Below are positions 10,655-24,120 of a stretch of DNA of 64,000 nt, in pieces. Source of the DNA: Lytechinus pictus (Eukaryota > Echinodermata > Echinoidea > Temnopleuroida > Toxopneustidae); the NCBI RefSeq assembly GCF_037042905.1, contig NC_087252.1:36705556-36769555 (forward strand), given 5' to 3'. The position numbers were made by a program, and so were the translations under genes. How positions within the stretch are numbered: position 1 is the first letter of the stretch; every line of letters begins with the position of its first letter. The notes beneath the pieces were generated by a model. The model was not told the DNA's origin, made no database searches, and saw only the letters and a list, made by a program, of their open reading frames with translations.

Positions 10655-11280
10655 AAATATATTTTTTGGAAAAAAGTGAACATATTTTTTTCAAACTGAA
10701 ACATTTCATTTGAAAAGTGAAAAGAAGTATTTTCGGTTTTTTTTGAAAAGTGAAATATATATTTTTAAAAAGTGAAACATATTTTTTTGGAAAAGTGAAA
10801 TACATTCTTTTGAAAAGTGAAATATATTTTTTTTGAAAAGTGAAATATATTATTTGAAAAGTGAAATATTTTTTTTTTTGAAAAGTGAAACATATTTTTT
10901 TTGAAAAGTGAAATGTATTTTTTTTTTTAAGTGAAATATATTTTTTTTTGAAAAGTGAAATATATTTTTTTTTTAAGTGAAATATATTTTTCAAAAAGTG
11001 AAATATATTTTTCAAAAAGTGAAATATATTTTTTTTGAAAAGTGAAATATATATATTTTCAAAGTGAAACATATTTTTATGAAAAGTGAAATATATTTTT
11101 TTTGAAATGTGAAATATATTTTTTTTGAAAAGTGAAATGTATTTTTTTGGGGGAAAGGGAAATATTTCTTTTTTTTTGAAAAGTAAAACATTTTTTTTTT
11201 AAAGTGAAACATATTTTTTTAAAGTGAAATATATTTCTTTGATAAAGTGGAATATATTTTTAAAAGTGAAATATAAATTT
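10655..11280 (+). repeat. AT-rich minisatellite, GAAAAGTGAAATATATTTTT unit
   Basis: About 25-30 imperfect units of 19-24 bp, mainly GAAAAGTGAAATATATTTTT with variable T-run length. Long Phe/Lys-rich minus-strand open frames across it are a by-product of the repeat, not proteins. Confidence 0.9.
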
Positions 11281-11282
11281 CT

Positions 11283-11957
11283 GGCAAAAATGTCACTATT
11301 CGAAAGTCACAAGCCAAATATTATAACTTTGATTCCATTTTATTGGAACTAATTCCACATTTTCATCATGAAAAATAGTCAGAAGGCTTGTAAAAAGTAC
11401 TTTCTAAAAGACGATACAACTTTTTTGGCTAAATTTCACGGTTGAATAAACACATGTCCAAATTTGCTATAATTTGATTTTTTACACGTTTTTATCAATA
11501 AAAATGATATAATATGATGACAGTTATTTTTGGGAAGAGTATCTTCAACAATATTCCTCGTTTCACGGTTCAATGAACATTTATTGAAAACAAAAAATAC
11601 GATTTTCAAATATCATAGGCAAGTATTGTTCCATTTTGGTAACTGAAAATGATATTTTCTCAACTTTTTCGTTATGTTCATGACCAATTAACATGTTTCA
11701 ATGATTCAAAGGCGTTTAATTAAACATTCACGCTTGAATGAACATTTGGAACGTGATTAGCTATTTTGTACGTTATTGGAAAAATGCAATTTGTAACTAT
11801 GGATATATGTCACAAACCCCCTTGCATAGTTCATTTGATATGAGTTTTATGAAAATCCCGATGTTTAATACATCAGTGAGCACACTATATTCGAAAATTA
11901 TGCAAATGAGAAGAAAGTTCAAGGCCTTGGCACCACTCTGTGCCGTATTGAATGGTT
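11283..11957 (+). repeat. Part of the 3 kb TIR element family (inverse of 50597-51270)
   Basis: From GGCAAAAATGTCAC to AAGGCCTTGGCACCACTCTG, this segment is the reverse complement of 50597-51270 with moderate divergence. It is a fragment of the family whose complete copy is 48395-51444. Its left edge is cut by the minisatellite and its right edge by the ~195 bp array. Confidence 0.8.
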
Positions 11958-13253
11958 ACTTTGGGCTATGGCAGCAATTTTGAATTTCAAAGTAAGGCCT
12001 TTATTACCTTCTCAACCATTATGTGATGTATTTAGTCAGAAATCATGTTCAAGACCAAATTTTACCTATACATCACATAGTTACGTGCGTTTTTGGTTCT
12101 CATTCTGGTGATGATTAGTTTCCCTATACGCATGTTACAGAATTTGTAGGGGCTTGTGCGGCCGTTTTGAAAGTCAAAATACAGTATTTATCACCTATGG
12201 GAGAGGAAATGTTATATTTCATTAAAAGAATCACGTTTTCAAACAATATTTTCCTTATACAACAGAATTATATGGATTTCATAGTCAGGCAAATCCTAAT
12301 TCTTTCAGAAGTATTTGTCCCCATTTACATTGTAGATAATACTGTAAGGGCCTATAGGGGCCATTTTGAATTTTACAATACAGCATTTATCTCATGCATG
12401 AAAAATGAAATGATATGTTTCGCCAGAAATCATGTGTTTAGACAATATTTCACTCGTATAGATTACAATTACATTCATTTTATTGTTTTTACTCTTGTGA
12501 AAATTAGTTTCTTCATTCGCTTTGTTCATAATACAGATAGGGCCTATGGCAGCCATTTTGAATGTCAACATGCAGCATAATTACCGAAATTGCAAGGGAA
12601 ATGATATGTTTCGTTAGAAATCCTTATGTCAGACAGTGTTACACCAATATTTCGCAGTTATTGGCATTTTAAAGTCAAACAAATTCAAAGGTTGTGAAAA
12701 TTATTTGTCCCCTTTTATATATTGTACACAGTATAAGAGGTCTATGACAGCCATTTTGAATATCATAATACAGCATTTATCACATTAGATAGTATACAAA
12801 TGACATAGTTTTGTTAATAGTCATGTTTTCAGACAGTAGTCCACTCACAGGTCACAATCACATGCAATAATAGTGCTCTTGTTTGAAAAAAAAAATTCCC
12901 CATTCACATTCTAAATAATAAAGTATGCAGGGGTTATGGCGGCCATTTTGAATATCAATAAAATAAATATTTTGCCAAATATCGCTTTTCCAATTGGTAT
13001 TTCACTTCTGCACAACAACTACATGCATTTTATAGCTAATGTGTTGGCAATTTTATGATTTTCATGGGTAATTTGCATATTTTGGCGGCCATATTGGATT
13101 TTGCCAATTTGCGGAAAATGCTCAAGGTTACAAGAGTGGCATCATTCAGATTCGGAATCAGCACCCTCGAATTGACAAGAAACCATCAAAAAACATTGTA
13201 TATCTAAAAAAACAAGGTTCGACCCCTTGTCTATGGGGCCTATCCTGGACTAT
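11958..13253 (+). repeat. ~195 bp tandem array (GCCATTTTGAATATCAAAAT) with foldback end block
   Basis: Six to seven units spaced about 190-200 bp apart have core GGCAGCCATTTTGAATATCA followed by ATACAGCATTTATCAC (cores near 11966, 12157, 12358, 12546, 12745, 12938, 13083). The array ends in a block with CAGCACCCTCGAATTGACAA and CCTATCCTGGACTAT (13150-13253). That block is also the terminal block of the foldback at 52084-55443, so this is one arm of the same element family. It is cut at 13253, where the dispersed repeat begins. Confidence 0.8.
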
Positions 13254-14410
13254 GCTGGTAGCTGAGCTCAAATGATGATATTTATTACATGGACAGTAAA
13301 TGATTGGAATGAATATATCCATGCATGTATAGGAAAAAATGGGTGTTATCAAACTTTTCTAGCCTTGAGAGAGACAACGTTTTGTCTTAAAATCATTTTT
13401 ATCCTTGTGATGCTTTGGGAACTTAGAAACAAATATATCACTTTGATTGTGTAGTTCACATATCATTGCTGGTAATAAACCATTTTTTTTTTATGTTCTC
13501 GAAGGGGATCATGCACAAAGTCAATTAGGTACCTGTGAATCTCAGTAGACCAATCATGGGTAGGCCTACTTGACCGAGATTTTAATACGACTCAATGTGG
13601 TATGGACTTCTAACTCATACATGTCATACAATTATATGTAAACCTCTCTTACAAACATCAGTATAATAATGATAATGGAGGGTGTCGTGTGTATTCAGAC
13701 GAGGCAAAGTCTAAAAACTGTATATATTTTTTTAGAACAACAGTCATTCGGCTTATTCATGCGAATAATGATAACCATCTTCCCTCTGCAATATGAATCA
13801 CGATTGATAGCACGTCGTCAGGTTATTCGTGTTATTGACGGTTGCTAATCAAGTATGTATATTATGTGAAAACCGATTTGGGGATTTCCAAATGTTTGTA
13901 CGCTCTTCCATAATTCATCATTTCTTACTATAGTTCCTTCAATAGACCAAAAGTTGACCTGAAACCCATAAGGCCAAATATACGATATGAGCTTTTATCA
14001 ATAGGCCATGTCTGATCTTTGCCATAGAGAACTGAGTTTGATATAAAGACTCGTAGATGGTTTACACAGAGTCAATGAATATTAATGTGTGTCTAAATCA
14101 AATCAAATCATGTTTGTTTGTTGTTGCCCGGCGTACTTTGGAAGAGGAGCATAATCAGTACACTTACTTCACTTGGCATACACAATTGTGAACCAACCAC
14201 AGCGAAGGACCGGGATATACCTCACTCTTCATCATTTCAACCAGAAAATCATGACTAGTATCACAAGTAAGTACAATTCAGAAGAATATTGCATTTGTAT
14301 TTGGTTATATGCGCCATTGAAACTTTTAATGTATATTATTGATCTATTCATACGGCTCTGTGTATATGTCAACATCGAGAGGTGTCGCTTGCATGCACGT
14401 TCGTTTCATG
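13254..14410 (+). repeat. Dispersed 1.2 kb repeat, copy 2
   Basis: Second copy of 3018-4193 in the same orientation. The junction with the truncated foldback arm (GGACTAT/GCTGGTAGC) is sharp. Confidence 0.85.
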
Positions 14411-17400
14411 GTTCTTTGGTTCTGTGAGCAGTATCATGGGTGTCGATTGGTGTTTATGGTTGGGGAATGGTCATGGCCGTAAGCATTTTTTCCGGGGGTT
14501 GTGTAAATCTTTTCGATGAAACTTAAAAGCGAGGGAGCAAAGTAACCGACCTTGCCATTGGGGCGCTTTGGAATTTTCTAATTAAAAGTGAAATTTAAGG
14601 ATTTTGCGCACACTTACGGTTAATTTTGTGAATAGTTTCTGTATTTTTTTTTATTTTTTGAGGGAGGGGGGTTAATCATCCCTCTTCCCCCCTCCCCACG
14701 GCTGCGTACGGCAATGGGATGACTGACCTAACTCTTGTTCTCTGTGAATGATTTGTTGTTGTTGTTAGTCTGAGGGGGGGGGGCAATTGCTTAACTCTTA
14801 CTATGCCATGCCCAATACCCCTCTAGTGCCAGGGATATTCGAGGGAATCCTAAATTGACCGAAACGTAAGCAGAGACCGATTTTAAAACGGTCATAACTC
14901 TTTACCCGAACGTTGTATAATGAAACCTTCTACATAAGAAATGATGCATGGTTCATGGACTTTATGATCATATTATGACCTTTCATATTTGCAATCGGAA
15001 AAATTGAGAAAAGATGAAATATTTTACATCGTTTTTTTCAATAAGTAAAACCTAGAAAATTATGATTTCATGAACATTTCAAAGAGTAAATAACCTGAGT
15101 AATTGAAGAGATACCAACAAATTAAGAAGATAAAATGAAAGTTCAATGTTTACCCTTTCAAATGACGTATCTATTGATGAAATTGAACAAACAGAAATAT
15201 GAAAAATAATGCTCTCTTTAATGAAATACTATTTTGCTATTCAAGTTATTTCCTCTGAAATGTGAGAGGGTTTATACACACGAAATTGAAACCGCCCTTT
15301 CCAAAAAAGGGCATTGTCGTCGATCAAGTGACCAATCACAGCACAGCTGCGATCCCCACGCAAACACACACAATAATATTAGAGCCATGTATCTTTACAG
15401 TGCAGCCAACCGTACCCTTACATTCATGTAGTCTTCAAAACAAGACCCTGTAATTTTTCAGAATGCGCGGTATTCCGAAACAACCGCTATGGGGGAAACA
15501 AAATTATTAGCGCAGTGTGAATTTTATGTCATTTCAATTCTTGTCAATATTGTCGTAATGAAAAACATGTTTTAGAAAAATCGTAACCTGGATACGATTT
15601 GTGGTGTGCGATACACACAACTATATACTGTTTTGGATAATGTAGGCGATTTATATCCAGTGTCGGCAAAAAACATTTGCGACCCACTCAACTATCGTTC
15701 TAAAGCATGAATCAGTGTAAAGTTTAGTCATATTTTGTCAGGGTCGATTCGTCGTACATACTATACGGGCTTTCGTACTGTAACAAAGTTATTGCCAGTC
15801 AGAAGGAGACAAAATATAGAAAACTAAAGATGATATATTGAAATATAGATAAAGAGGGATCGGACAGATTCAATACTAACAGGTTTGGGGTGTAAAATCC
15901 CACAAAATAATATGGGCGTTCTTGGCAAAGTACACAGAACTAAGAAAAAATGTTTATTTTTCGTGAATCAAGAAGAGGAAATGCAGATCAGTTGCAAACT
16001 AAAAATTCAATACAAATTTTCAAAAAGAAAATAGGCCTATTTGTTCTGTAATGTGAGGTCAGGTGGAAATGTTTATGTTGATTTTTAGCCCTTTTTGTGG
16101 TGACCAAGGTTGAATACAAAATTAAATGTATTTATTACAAAACATAATTCTAGCATAATATTCATACGTTATCATTATTACGTAACTAACTGATCTCACA
16201 TCTCTCTCTCTCTCTCTCTCATTCCATCTATATCCATCTCTCGTAATCTCTGGACTCTCTCTCCTTTCTTTTTCATATCGTGTTTTTTTTTTCACTTTTA
16301 TTTTACTTTTATATCTTTGCATAGATTTTGTGCTTTAATGATAAACGATAATTATAATGAAAGTAACAAAACTACTACTACTACTATGAAACTACAATTA
16401 CTTTTTACAGCAGTACAAAAACTGGGTGTCCTGGTCGGTCAAATGAATCGCTTAAAATATTATGAACGTTGATATTTGTGAACACTCATTTTAAAACTTT
16501 CTAAAAAAATGTTAATGTTGAGCCGTTTTGAAGTAATAGACCCCCCCCCCCCCCGGCTTCCAGGGTAACCAAAATTAAGATAAATATAATGAATAATTAC
16601 GCAATTAGAATTTTGTGATTACAGTCATTATAAGACTGGTATTTTGACAATTTACACACTGTAATCTGGGCCAACTATGCATCTCGTACATGCCAAGGAA
16701 TGGACAATACATGCCGGATATTCTTTTTCGTGTGGATAATATAATGCAATATAAATATGAAAATATAATGGCAATTTTAGGCAAGAAAATGGCCCCATTG
16801 CATATTATGTCTTTGAATAATTATTTTCAAACTTTAGGCTTCATTCATTCCACAAGCGAGCAAAGTAGCCACCTGTCTGATAACGACTGCATTTTTATTG
16901 TTCATGCCACCAAGTCATGAACAATAGATGCCCAGACTCCCTTTCATGAGGAATGTCTAATCCGCACTCCTTCCTGACCTATTATCGAGGAGAGCAATTT
17001 AGCACAGGATGTTAATAGAAATCGGGCCACGCGTGCGTCTTTTGATTTGACAATTGAATACTTTCAAAGGTTCCGATACGCACAATAGCTTTTCTCTCCG
17101 TTGAGATCAAGATTAAGATTCCTCTGTCTCTTTCCCCAACACCTTCCATTGACTTATTGCCATTAAAGTACATAATTTTTATTCAAATATTTGTTTCGAC
17201 TTTAAGACATTTAGCATCGACAATATACGTCAAATTTCCTGTAATCTAAATGATGATGATGATGATGATGATAGGGATGATGGTAAAGATGGCATGGATA
17301 ATGTCGAGAATGAGAACAAGAAATCACGGGGAAAACAGTACACCTCCACCACCACGACCACCAGCACAAACACTGGCATCGTTACTTCCACTTATCAAAA

Positions 17401-17587
17401 GCATAAAAAAAACAAATAGTTTAAAATAATTTAATTATCTTGTAGCTGGAGCCTATTTTGCATATTTAGAAATAAAGGATAAAGATAAGATTTAAGATTG
17501 AAGAAATGTACATGTATAGGCTATATATTGACAAATCAAAAATACAGGAAATTGAAAAATAAAAGAGGGAACATAAATAACGAAGCA
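14411..17587. other. Unassigned 3.2 kb stretch with simple repeats
   Basis: No supported gene. It holds a (TC)10 run at 16201-16220, a C14 run at 16541-16554 and a (GAT)n run at 17250-17272. Small open frames here (60-90 codons) lack splice context or recognisable domains. Confidence 0.45.
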
Positions 17588-17906
17588 ATATACCCATTAT
17601 CTTTTTGCTGGCAAAAAGGGAGAAACAAAAGAAAGCGGAACATCGGAAGAAATTATGCATTGATTGATATAAATTATTTCTCGCTAATAAAACAAATAAG
17701 GAAGAATTAAAAAAACGCATTACGGAAAATGCATGACATTCACAGAATTTTGTTAATAAAAGATCATGAAAAGTGCGTTTACTCGCTTGATTCGCTCACT
17801 CACATTTTTCTCTTTTTTTTTATCTTCCTTATACCCATCATATTTTTTTATTTCACCCTTTTCACATTGACAACATATATTTTGTTGATGCTCAAAATGA
17901 TATTAA
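17588..17906 (+). repeat. Tandem duplication R1, left part (interrupted by piggyBac element)
   Basis: Matches 23753-24057 (R2) from TACCCATTATC through AAAAAGGGAGAAACAAAAG, GCATGACATTCACAG and CTCGCTTGATTCGCTCACTC to TCAAAATGATATTTAA-type sequence. The copy breaks at TTAA 17903-17906 and resumes at 23586. Confidence 0.85.
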
Positions 17907-18222
17907 CCCTTTGCGTGCGACGGGCTTCCACAGAAGCCCAGCGAGTCGTTCACTTAGCTACGACGGGCTTCTACAGAAGCCGAGATATGTTTGGTTTAAT
18001 TCAATGAAGTTTTTCAGCTTTTTCGTAATTGTTATGTACTAAAATCTCTGCCACTATTTCCTTTATAAACCTATTTCGATAACAGATTGAAAAAAATATA
18101 CAGCTACGTGGGGAAAAATCCCGAAATTAGGAAATCATTTCAACTTTACTCGATTTTCTCGTTGGAGTCTGACGGGGAGGATAAATTTTGTGACGAGCAC
18201 GTACGCGCGCGCACAAGGCCTG

Positions 18223-18250
18223 ATCACGTGATTTGTTCTGATCACGTGAT
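18223..18250. promoter_or_regulatory. Paired palindromic E-boxes ATCACGTGAT
   Basis: ATCACGTGAT occurs at 18223-18232 and 18241-18250 in the repeated context CTGATCACGTGATTTG. TCACGTGA is a bHLH-zip core (USF/MITF/TFE type). It lies ~300 bp inside the left end of the piggyBac element. The motif is seen; a role is inferred. Confidence 0.35.
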
Positions 18251-18479
18251 TTGATCCATATCGTTGTTCTGATAGATGTACGCTATCTTTTCTGCAAGAT
18301 CGTCACGTAATAAGCTACGCGTTTATTCACCATTTTCGTCTTATTTTTTTCATCAAGGAGATATCACTTTAGATAGAATGATATCTCCTTGGTTTCATTG
18401 ATCGATTGTATTTTCAGAAAAACAAAAAGCTTGTTATGTCTTAGTACTTTGAGCTGATCTTGGTGCACTTTTGAACTTT

Positions 18480-20640
18480 TTCTCTCCCCATTATCCCCCT
18501 TCTTATTATTTTTGTCTACTATTCTGAAAAAAGGAGAAAAGAAAGCAGTTAAACGAACCATTCATCTTCTGCTCTTTTAAAAAAAGAAACGTCCATGTAG
18601 TTCATGATATCGGCACTATCCGAACAAAAGAATGTCTGGGCGGCCACTCAAACAAATTCCTTCCGAAAAGAGCAGGATACAGATGGTCAACGCCCCGAAC
18701 AAAAGGAAGATTAGTGTTTATCGGCAGGATGACCCATTGAATGCTTTTCGTACTTAGCAATACAAAAAGCTTTTATGAATACTTTTTTTTCGACCAACAA
18801 ACCGTATCTAAAAAGAAAAAATTGTCTCATTTACCGACAACGCAGGTGCTTATGACATCCGTCAGTGATTCATATTGCATAAAAGCGCTACCCCTGGGTG
18901 ATGATGCATATAAGGATGAACGAAGAATCATTTAGGGAAATTATAGATAAAATATGTTCAGATGTCACGGAGAACGAGAGAGAATGAGAGACAGAGATAA
19001 AAGGGGGAATAGACAAGTGCGCTTTTGCTAAAATTCCATGAATATCTACTTAAACGAATAACAACATGACTTTATTTTTTGGTTAGATTACTTTTAAAAA
19101 ATCCCACAACGTTTGTTTGTCGCAACTCGGTCCCCAGACCCTTGCCATACTGACGAATTTTTATCATTATTCTTGTTTGACCTTGCCCCCTCCCCAGATG
19201 GAAATGTTCTGAACTACACTATAAACTTGCTTGTTTGTCTCCTCTCTCCGATTTTCTGTTTTTAATTGCGAGTAACGCGGTAGAAAAGATAAGAATAAAG
19301 ACCGTCTTGGCCACTTTTTTTCCCCGTTACGACCCCCCCAAAAAAAATTGCATTTGGGGCGCTTACCATGGTTAGCATCTAAACCAAAATATTTGGAAAA
19401 AGATGTTATACAGGGACAGCAATGTTTTTTTATGGTGGAGGGGTTGAGCTGTGGGACGGGGGTGAAGCGGCTAAAAAAAAATTACAATTTGTTAATTCAT
19501 GTCATTTTACAGAATGAATTTATAATAGGTTAGGTTTTAGAAGCTCTCCATCTTATTTCCTTTTCTCTCCCAGATGAAAACTTTTGCATTGAAAAGTTGC
19601 CGGAAACATAATCACTTCAAATGATAAAATCAATAATGAACTAAAAGTTTCCTCGCGCGAAATGGAGGAAATAAAATGATACAGGATGATAATTTGTTTG
19701 TCTGGTGTGTCATCCGATAGAACCCTCTCAATCCTACAAACTTTTATTCATGTGTTACCTACACCCCCCCCCCCCCCCAAAAAAAAATGTTGATACCGAC
19801 CCAAATTTTATTGATTTTCCTACTTTTTCGCCAATTTCTTTCTTCTTTTTTTTAACCGGCGAATAGCGTGGTAGAAAAGATTCATAGAGGAAAACAAATT
19901 GTTTCCGTTACTGCAAACAATCATTTGGGGCGCTTACCCTGGTTAGCATCAAAACCAAAATATCTGATTTTTTAAAATAAAAAACAGGGGCCACTGAGCG
20001 TTTTTGATAATGGAGGGGTTGAGCTGAATGTGGGAGGGAGTGGACCGGCCCCCCAAAAATCATAAATTTATATAGACTTCGGATTTTTTTTGTACATGTT
20101 TGCTGAAAGGGGTGAGGACTGAAACTTCCTACCAACTCCGCTGCCTCTGTACTATGAGATTGAACGATTAAAACGATAGAGACAAAAATGAATTCTAACT
20201 ATTGTGAATGTTTTTTAATGATTTATTTATTACTTTGTTTTCGGCTGTGAAATCAAGGAGACAATATAACAAAACGAAGGAGATAATCGAACAAAACGAA
20301 AGAACATGATTACGGATGCTATAATTTATTCAAGAAAAATTACTTTCTCTTACTTTCAGTAATTGCTATCATGGCTCTTTTTGAGGGAATAGTAAGATAA
20401 AGAAAGAAACGTAGAAAGTGACACGAAGAGAGTTGGGAGGTATGATTTCAGACTTACAATTTTGGTCACTTTCATTCGTTTAACACTTTGAAATAATTTC
20501 AGGATATTACAAATCGAATACCGGTGCGCAAACTTCAGGAACAAAATTATTTTATCATTATAATACTAGTAGCTGCGTGGAAAATCATTTTAAATGAGAC
20601 ATATAATTTATGAAAAAATCTAAAAAAGAAAATTACTTTT
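18480..20640 (+). repeat. Internal direct repeat of the piggyBac element, unit A
   Basis: Diverged counterpart of 21500-22960. Shared landmarks are CGTCCATGTAGTTC, CTCAAACAAATTCCTT, AACAAAAGGAAGATTAG, TAGGTTTT(A/G)GAAG, CAATGAACTAAAAGTTTCCTC, GGCGCTTACC(C/A)TGGTTAGCAT and the TTGGGAGGTATGATTTCAGA end. Unit A is longer because the GGGCGCTTACC...TGGTTAGCATC segment is itself doubled (19356 and 19929). Confidence 0.75.
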
Positions 20641-20996
20641 AGTGAAAGATTGAGGCCTGTCTTGCCATAACCCTAAGCCCCAAGTTCACAAATAGTTTAG
20701 TTGTGCATTTTTATACAATGGAGATGATCATCATCGTCATATTGTCTTTTGCGAAAGATATCTACCCATGTTATCAATATAGAAAATGGAAGATGATATA
20801 GAATTCATTGTGAAATGACAGTTACAATAGTAATTTTAAAAGGTTTTTCGAGACATTATTTGAGAAACTGGGGGAAAACCCCCCAAAATTTTCGACATGA
20901 TGACCACGATGAAATAGAACGAGAGGCCCACAAATCCAACCATCTCCGATACAAGTTGGCAAAAACGAGGCATTCTCTCGGAACCTTTTCCGATGA

Positions 20997-21027
<31 letters not shown>

Positions 21028-21499
21028 AGACGTTAGATGTAATGTAAAATGACAGGTACTGAGAAGAAAAAATCAGAAAGGATTGAGGGGGATGGGGGCG
21101 GGTATATACCTCGTAATCCAAATCGGGAAGAAGGAAGACGATACAGATATAATTTAAATGAGAAGAACTAAGAGAAAAAACGGAGTAGAAGGGAGGGGAT
21201 ATAGAAAGACGATAGATATAAGGAAATGAAAGCTGTAGATAATACATTCGGTTACAGGTTAGAAACCAGAGAAAGGGAAAACGAGGAAATCCCTAATTGG
21301 CACCGTTTTATAAATACATTATACATGTACATTTTATATTGACAAATGCGCAATAATTTAAACAAATTTACCATCCGCCAGTCGAATAGAAGGATTTCAG
21401 TAGCTTTCAAGTGTTATTGAAAATTTGTAAACAAATTTTATATAAAACGGGCCCCTGGTTTATATTTGAACCCCCCCCCCCCCCCGCTTTCTCTCGTTC

Positions 21500-22960
21500 T
21501 CTCATCCTATATTGCTCTTATTTTTGTCTTCTATTTCAAAGGAAACAAACAGAAAAAAAAGGAATTTAGCACACCGTTTATCCTCTGCTCTTTTGAAAAT
21601 GAAAAACGTCCATGTAGTTCTTGATCTCGGCACTCCCCAAACAAAAAGAAAGTCATGGCGGACGCTCAAACAAATTCCTTATAAAAAGAGCAGGGGACAA
21701 ATAGCCAACGCCCTGAATAAAAGGAAGATTAGGATATTTCGTCAGGATGACCTACTGAATGCTTCTCGTATTTAGCAATACAAAAAGCTCTTACTGCTTT
21801 TCATATTAGGACAGTAACATTAAAAAAATAAATGTTTACTCATTTATTGACAAAACATGGCAGGCGCTTAAGACATGGCAAGAACATTTTCTTCTTGAGC
21901 ATGACAGTGCTTTCTTCACAAAAAATACAATTTCCCCTGGGTGATGATACATAGAGGGATGGAAGAAGATGCAAGTGAGATAAAAAAAAAAGAATAGAAA
22001 ATGCAAATCGAGATACATGTATAGGAGAATGATAAAACGACAGAAAGGATGGAAGGGCAAAAAGAGGAAATGGACCAAAAAGGTATAATGTAAACCATAA
22101 TGTGCGCTTTTGCTATTTCATGAATATTTACTTATAAAGAATTATAGAATACTAGTCCCTCACCTCAATTTGTAACTCACGCCATTTTATAGAATGAATT
22201 TGTCATGTTAGGTTTTGGAAGAATTTCATCTCATTCTCTCTTTCTCTCCCAAGCAGGTGAAATTTTTTGCATTGAAAATTCGACAAAAGCATAATCAGTT
22301 CAAACGCTAAAACTAACAATGAACTAAAAGTTTCCTCGCCGGAAATTAAGGAAATAGAATAAGAATTTACGTTGAGGCATCCACCTAAAAAAAAACATGT
22401 TTGTTTGACGTGTCCCGACAAACCCCTCTTAATCTTACACCTAACCCTCCCCCTAAAAATGTTATTAATTTTTTTCGCCAGTTTCTTTCTTCTTTTTGTT
22501 TTCTTTTGTTTTTCTGGCGAATAGCGTAGCAGAAAAGGATCCATATAAAGAAAAAAAAAAGACAGGTTGACCTTTTTTTTTGGGGGGGGCGCTAACCCTG
22601 GTGAGAATCAACACCCAAATATTTGAAAAAGATGTATAAATATATTTAATTCAGATGCTACAATTTCAATAGATAAAAATAATTTACTTTCTCTCATTGT
22701 GACGAACAGTAATCGGTAGCATGGTTATTTTGGAGGGAAAAGGGAGATAGAAAAATGAAACGTAGAACAAGACGAGGAGAGCGTTGGGAGGTATGATTTC
22801 AGATCCACTATTTGAGTCACATTTACCTCCTTCGCTCTTTGAAATTGCAACAGGAAAACAAATCGAAGACTGGTATGCAATCTTCAGGAACAAAATAATA
22901 TTTTTATTACAAACTATAATTCATTAAAGGAGAAACAAAAGGCGATTTTAGTAAAACATT
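21500..22960 (+). repeat. Internal direct repeat of the piggyBac element, unit B
   Basis: Second, shorter copy of unit A with the same order of landmarks. The scattered divergence shows that the duplication predates much of the element's decay. Confidence 0.75.
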
Positions 22961-23585
22961 GAGGCCACCGTCTTAAAGCCCAGAAGCCAAAAATCACAAA
23001 ATAGTTTGGGACTTTCGTTGCGCAGCATCATCATTGTACTTGCAAGGGAACATTCACCCTTTTTTATTCATTCTGGAAAATAAAGGTATTTGGTATGCTG
23101 TGATTTCACCCAAAACGGATTATCGTCGTAATTATTCACTTTGCAAATGATCTGTATACAAGGGGGTTAAGAGACCATTCATGAGGAGCGAGACAATAGG
23201 CAATGCCGAAAAAAAGCACCAGAGCAGACAACAAAGCGGTATCGATCGAACCCGACTTGTCCGCGCGTGCTGATTGCCCTTACGCATTTTTGTACACAGT
23301 GCCTATTGACTTGGGAAAAAGCGAAGATTTGGCAAAATAACAGAACTTTTTCCTCATAAATTTCTTAACTATTCTGTTGGTTTCTGAAGCGAGACCTTTA
23401 GTTCTAGAAAGAAAAATGTCTGATCTTTCATCTTTACATTTACTAAAAATCCTGAAAATACTTCAGTTTGGCGCAATTAGCGATAGATTAGGAAAACACC
23501 GCCACAGATCCAAATACCAGCAATGTACAAAAACAGCTCCGCCGCAGGGAGGGGTATCCGGTTTCACGGGCCCGCACGCAAAGGG

Positions 23586-23690
23586 TTAAGGTTTCTTTCC
23601 GTAACCGATGCAAATTTGATGTTTATTTTTCCACCAAACTTGGTACGTAATTTGGTGTTGTTATCAAATTTGCTTGATCCATTTTTTTTC
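23586..23690 (+). repeat. Tandem duplication R1, right part
   Basis: GGTTTCTTTCCGTAA, ATTTGATGTTTATTTTTCC and ACTTGGTACGTAATTTGGTG continue the copy broken at 17906. They align to 24058-24117 of R2. Confidence 0.85.
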
Positions 23691-23752
23691 ATTTAGTAGT
23701 ATATGATATCAGATTTGACATAAGAGCTCAGCGTGTAGGGGAATTTACCCAT

Positions 23753-24120
23753 CATCTTGTTGCTGGCATAAAGGGAGAAACAAAAGAAAGCGGATCATCG
23801 GAAGAAAGGATACATTGATTAATATAAAATATATCTCGCTAATAAAACAAATGAGGAAGAATGGGAAAAAACGCATTGCGGAAAGTGCATGACATTCACA
23901 GAATTTTGTAAATAAAAGATCATGAAAAGTGCGTTTACTCGCTTGATTCGCTCACTCCCTTTTTCTCTTTTTTTCCCTTCCTTACACACATCATACTTTT
24001 GATTTCGCCCTTGCCACATTGACAATATACATTTTGCTAATGATCAAAATAATATTTAGGTTTATTTCCGTAAATTTGATGTTTTTTCCACCGAACTTGG
24101 TACGTAATTTGGTGTCGTTA
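23753..24120 (+). repeat. Tandem duplication R2, uninterrupted (empty site)
   Basis: Full-length version of R1. At 24054-24057 it reads ATATTTAGGTTTATTTCC, where R1 reads ATATTTAA, then the 5.7 kb element, then TTAAGGTTTCTTTCC. R2 therefore shows the sequence before insertion, with TTAG in place of TTAA. Confidence 0.85.

Larger units (their letters stand above)
17907..23585. mobile_element. 5.7 kb non-autonomous piggyBac-type element
   Basis: The termini are CCCTTTGCGTGCGACGGGC (17907) and the inverse CCCTTTGCGTGCGGGCCCG (right end, 23585), giving a 13 bp perfect TIR. Both ends are flanked by TTAA (17903-17906 and 23586-23589). TTAA targets and CCCTTTGC-type ends are typical of the piggyBac superfamily. 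A paralogous empty site at 24054-24057 confirms both boundaries. The subterminal left end repeats ACGGGCTTC(C/T)ACAGAAGCC (17919 and 17963). No transposase frame is seen (longest open frame 141 codons, low complexity), so it would depend on a transposase supplied elsewhere. At 5.7 kb it is large for a non-autonomous element, because of internal duplications and poly-C tracts (19764-19778, 21471-21485). Confidence 0.85.

Noticed and set aside
10545-11212. Long Phe/Lys-rich minus-strand open frames (175 and 66 codons)
   Set aside because: They read through the GAAAAGTGAAATAT minisatellite; the peptide is a translation of the repeat.
20815-21247. Overlapping open frames in the piggyBac interior (73 and 141 codons)
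   Set aside because: Low-complexity sequence around a (GA)n tract inside a transposon; no transposase motif.
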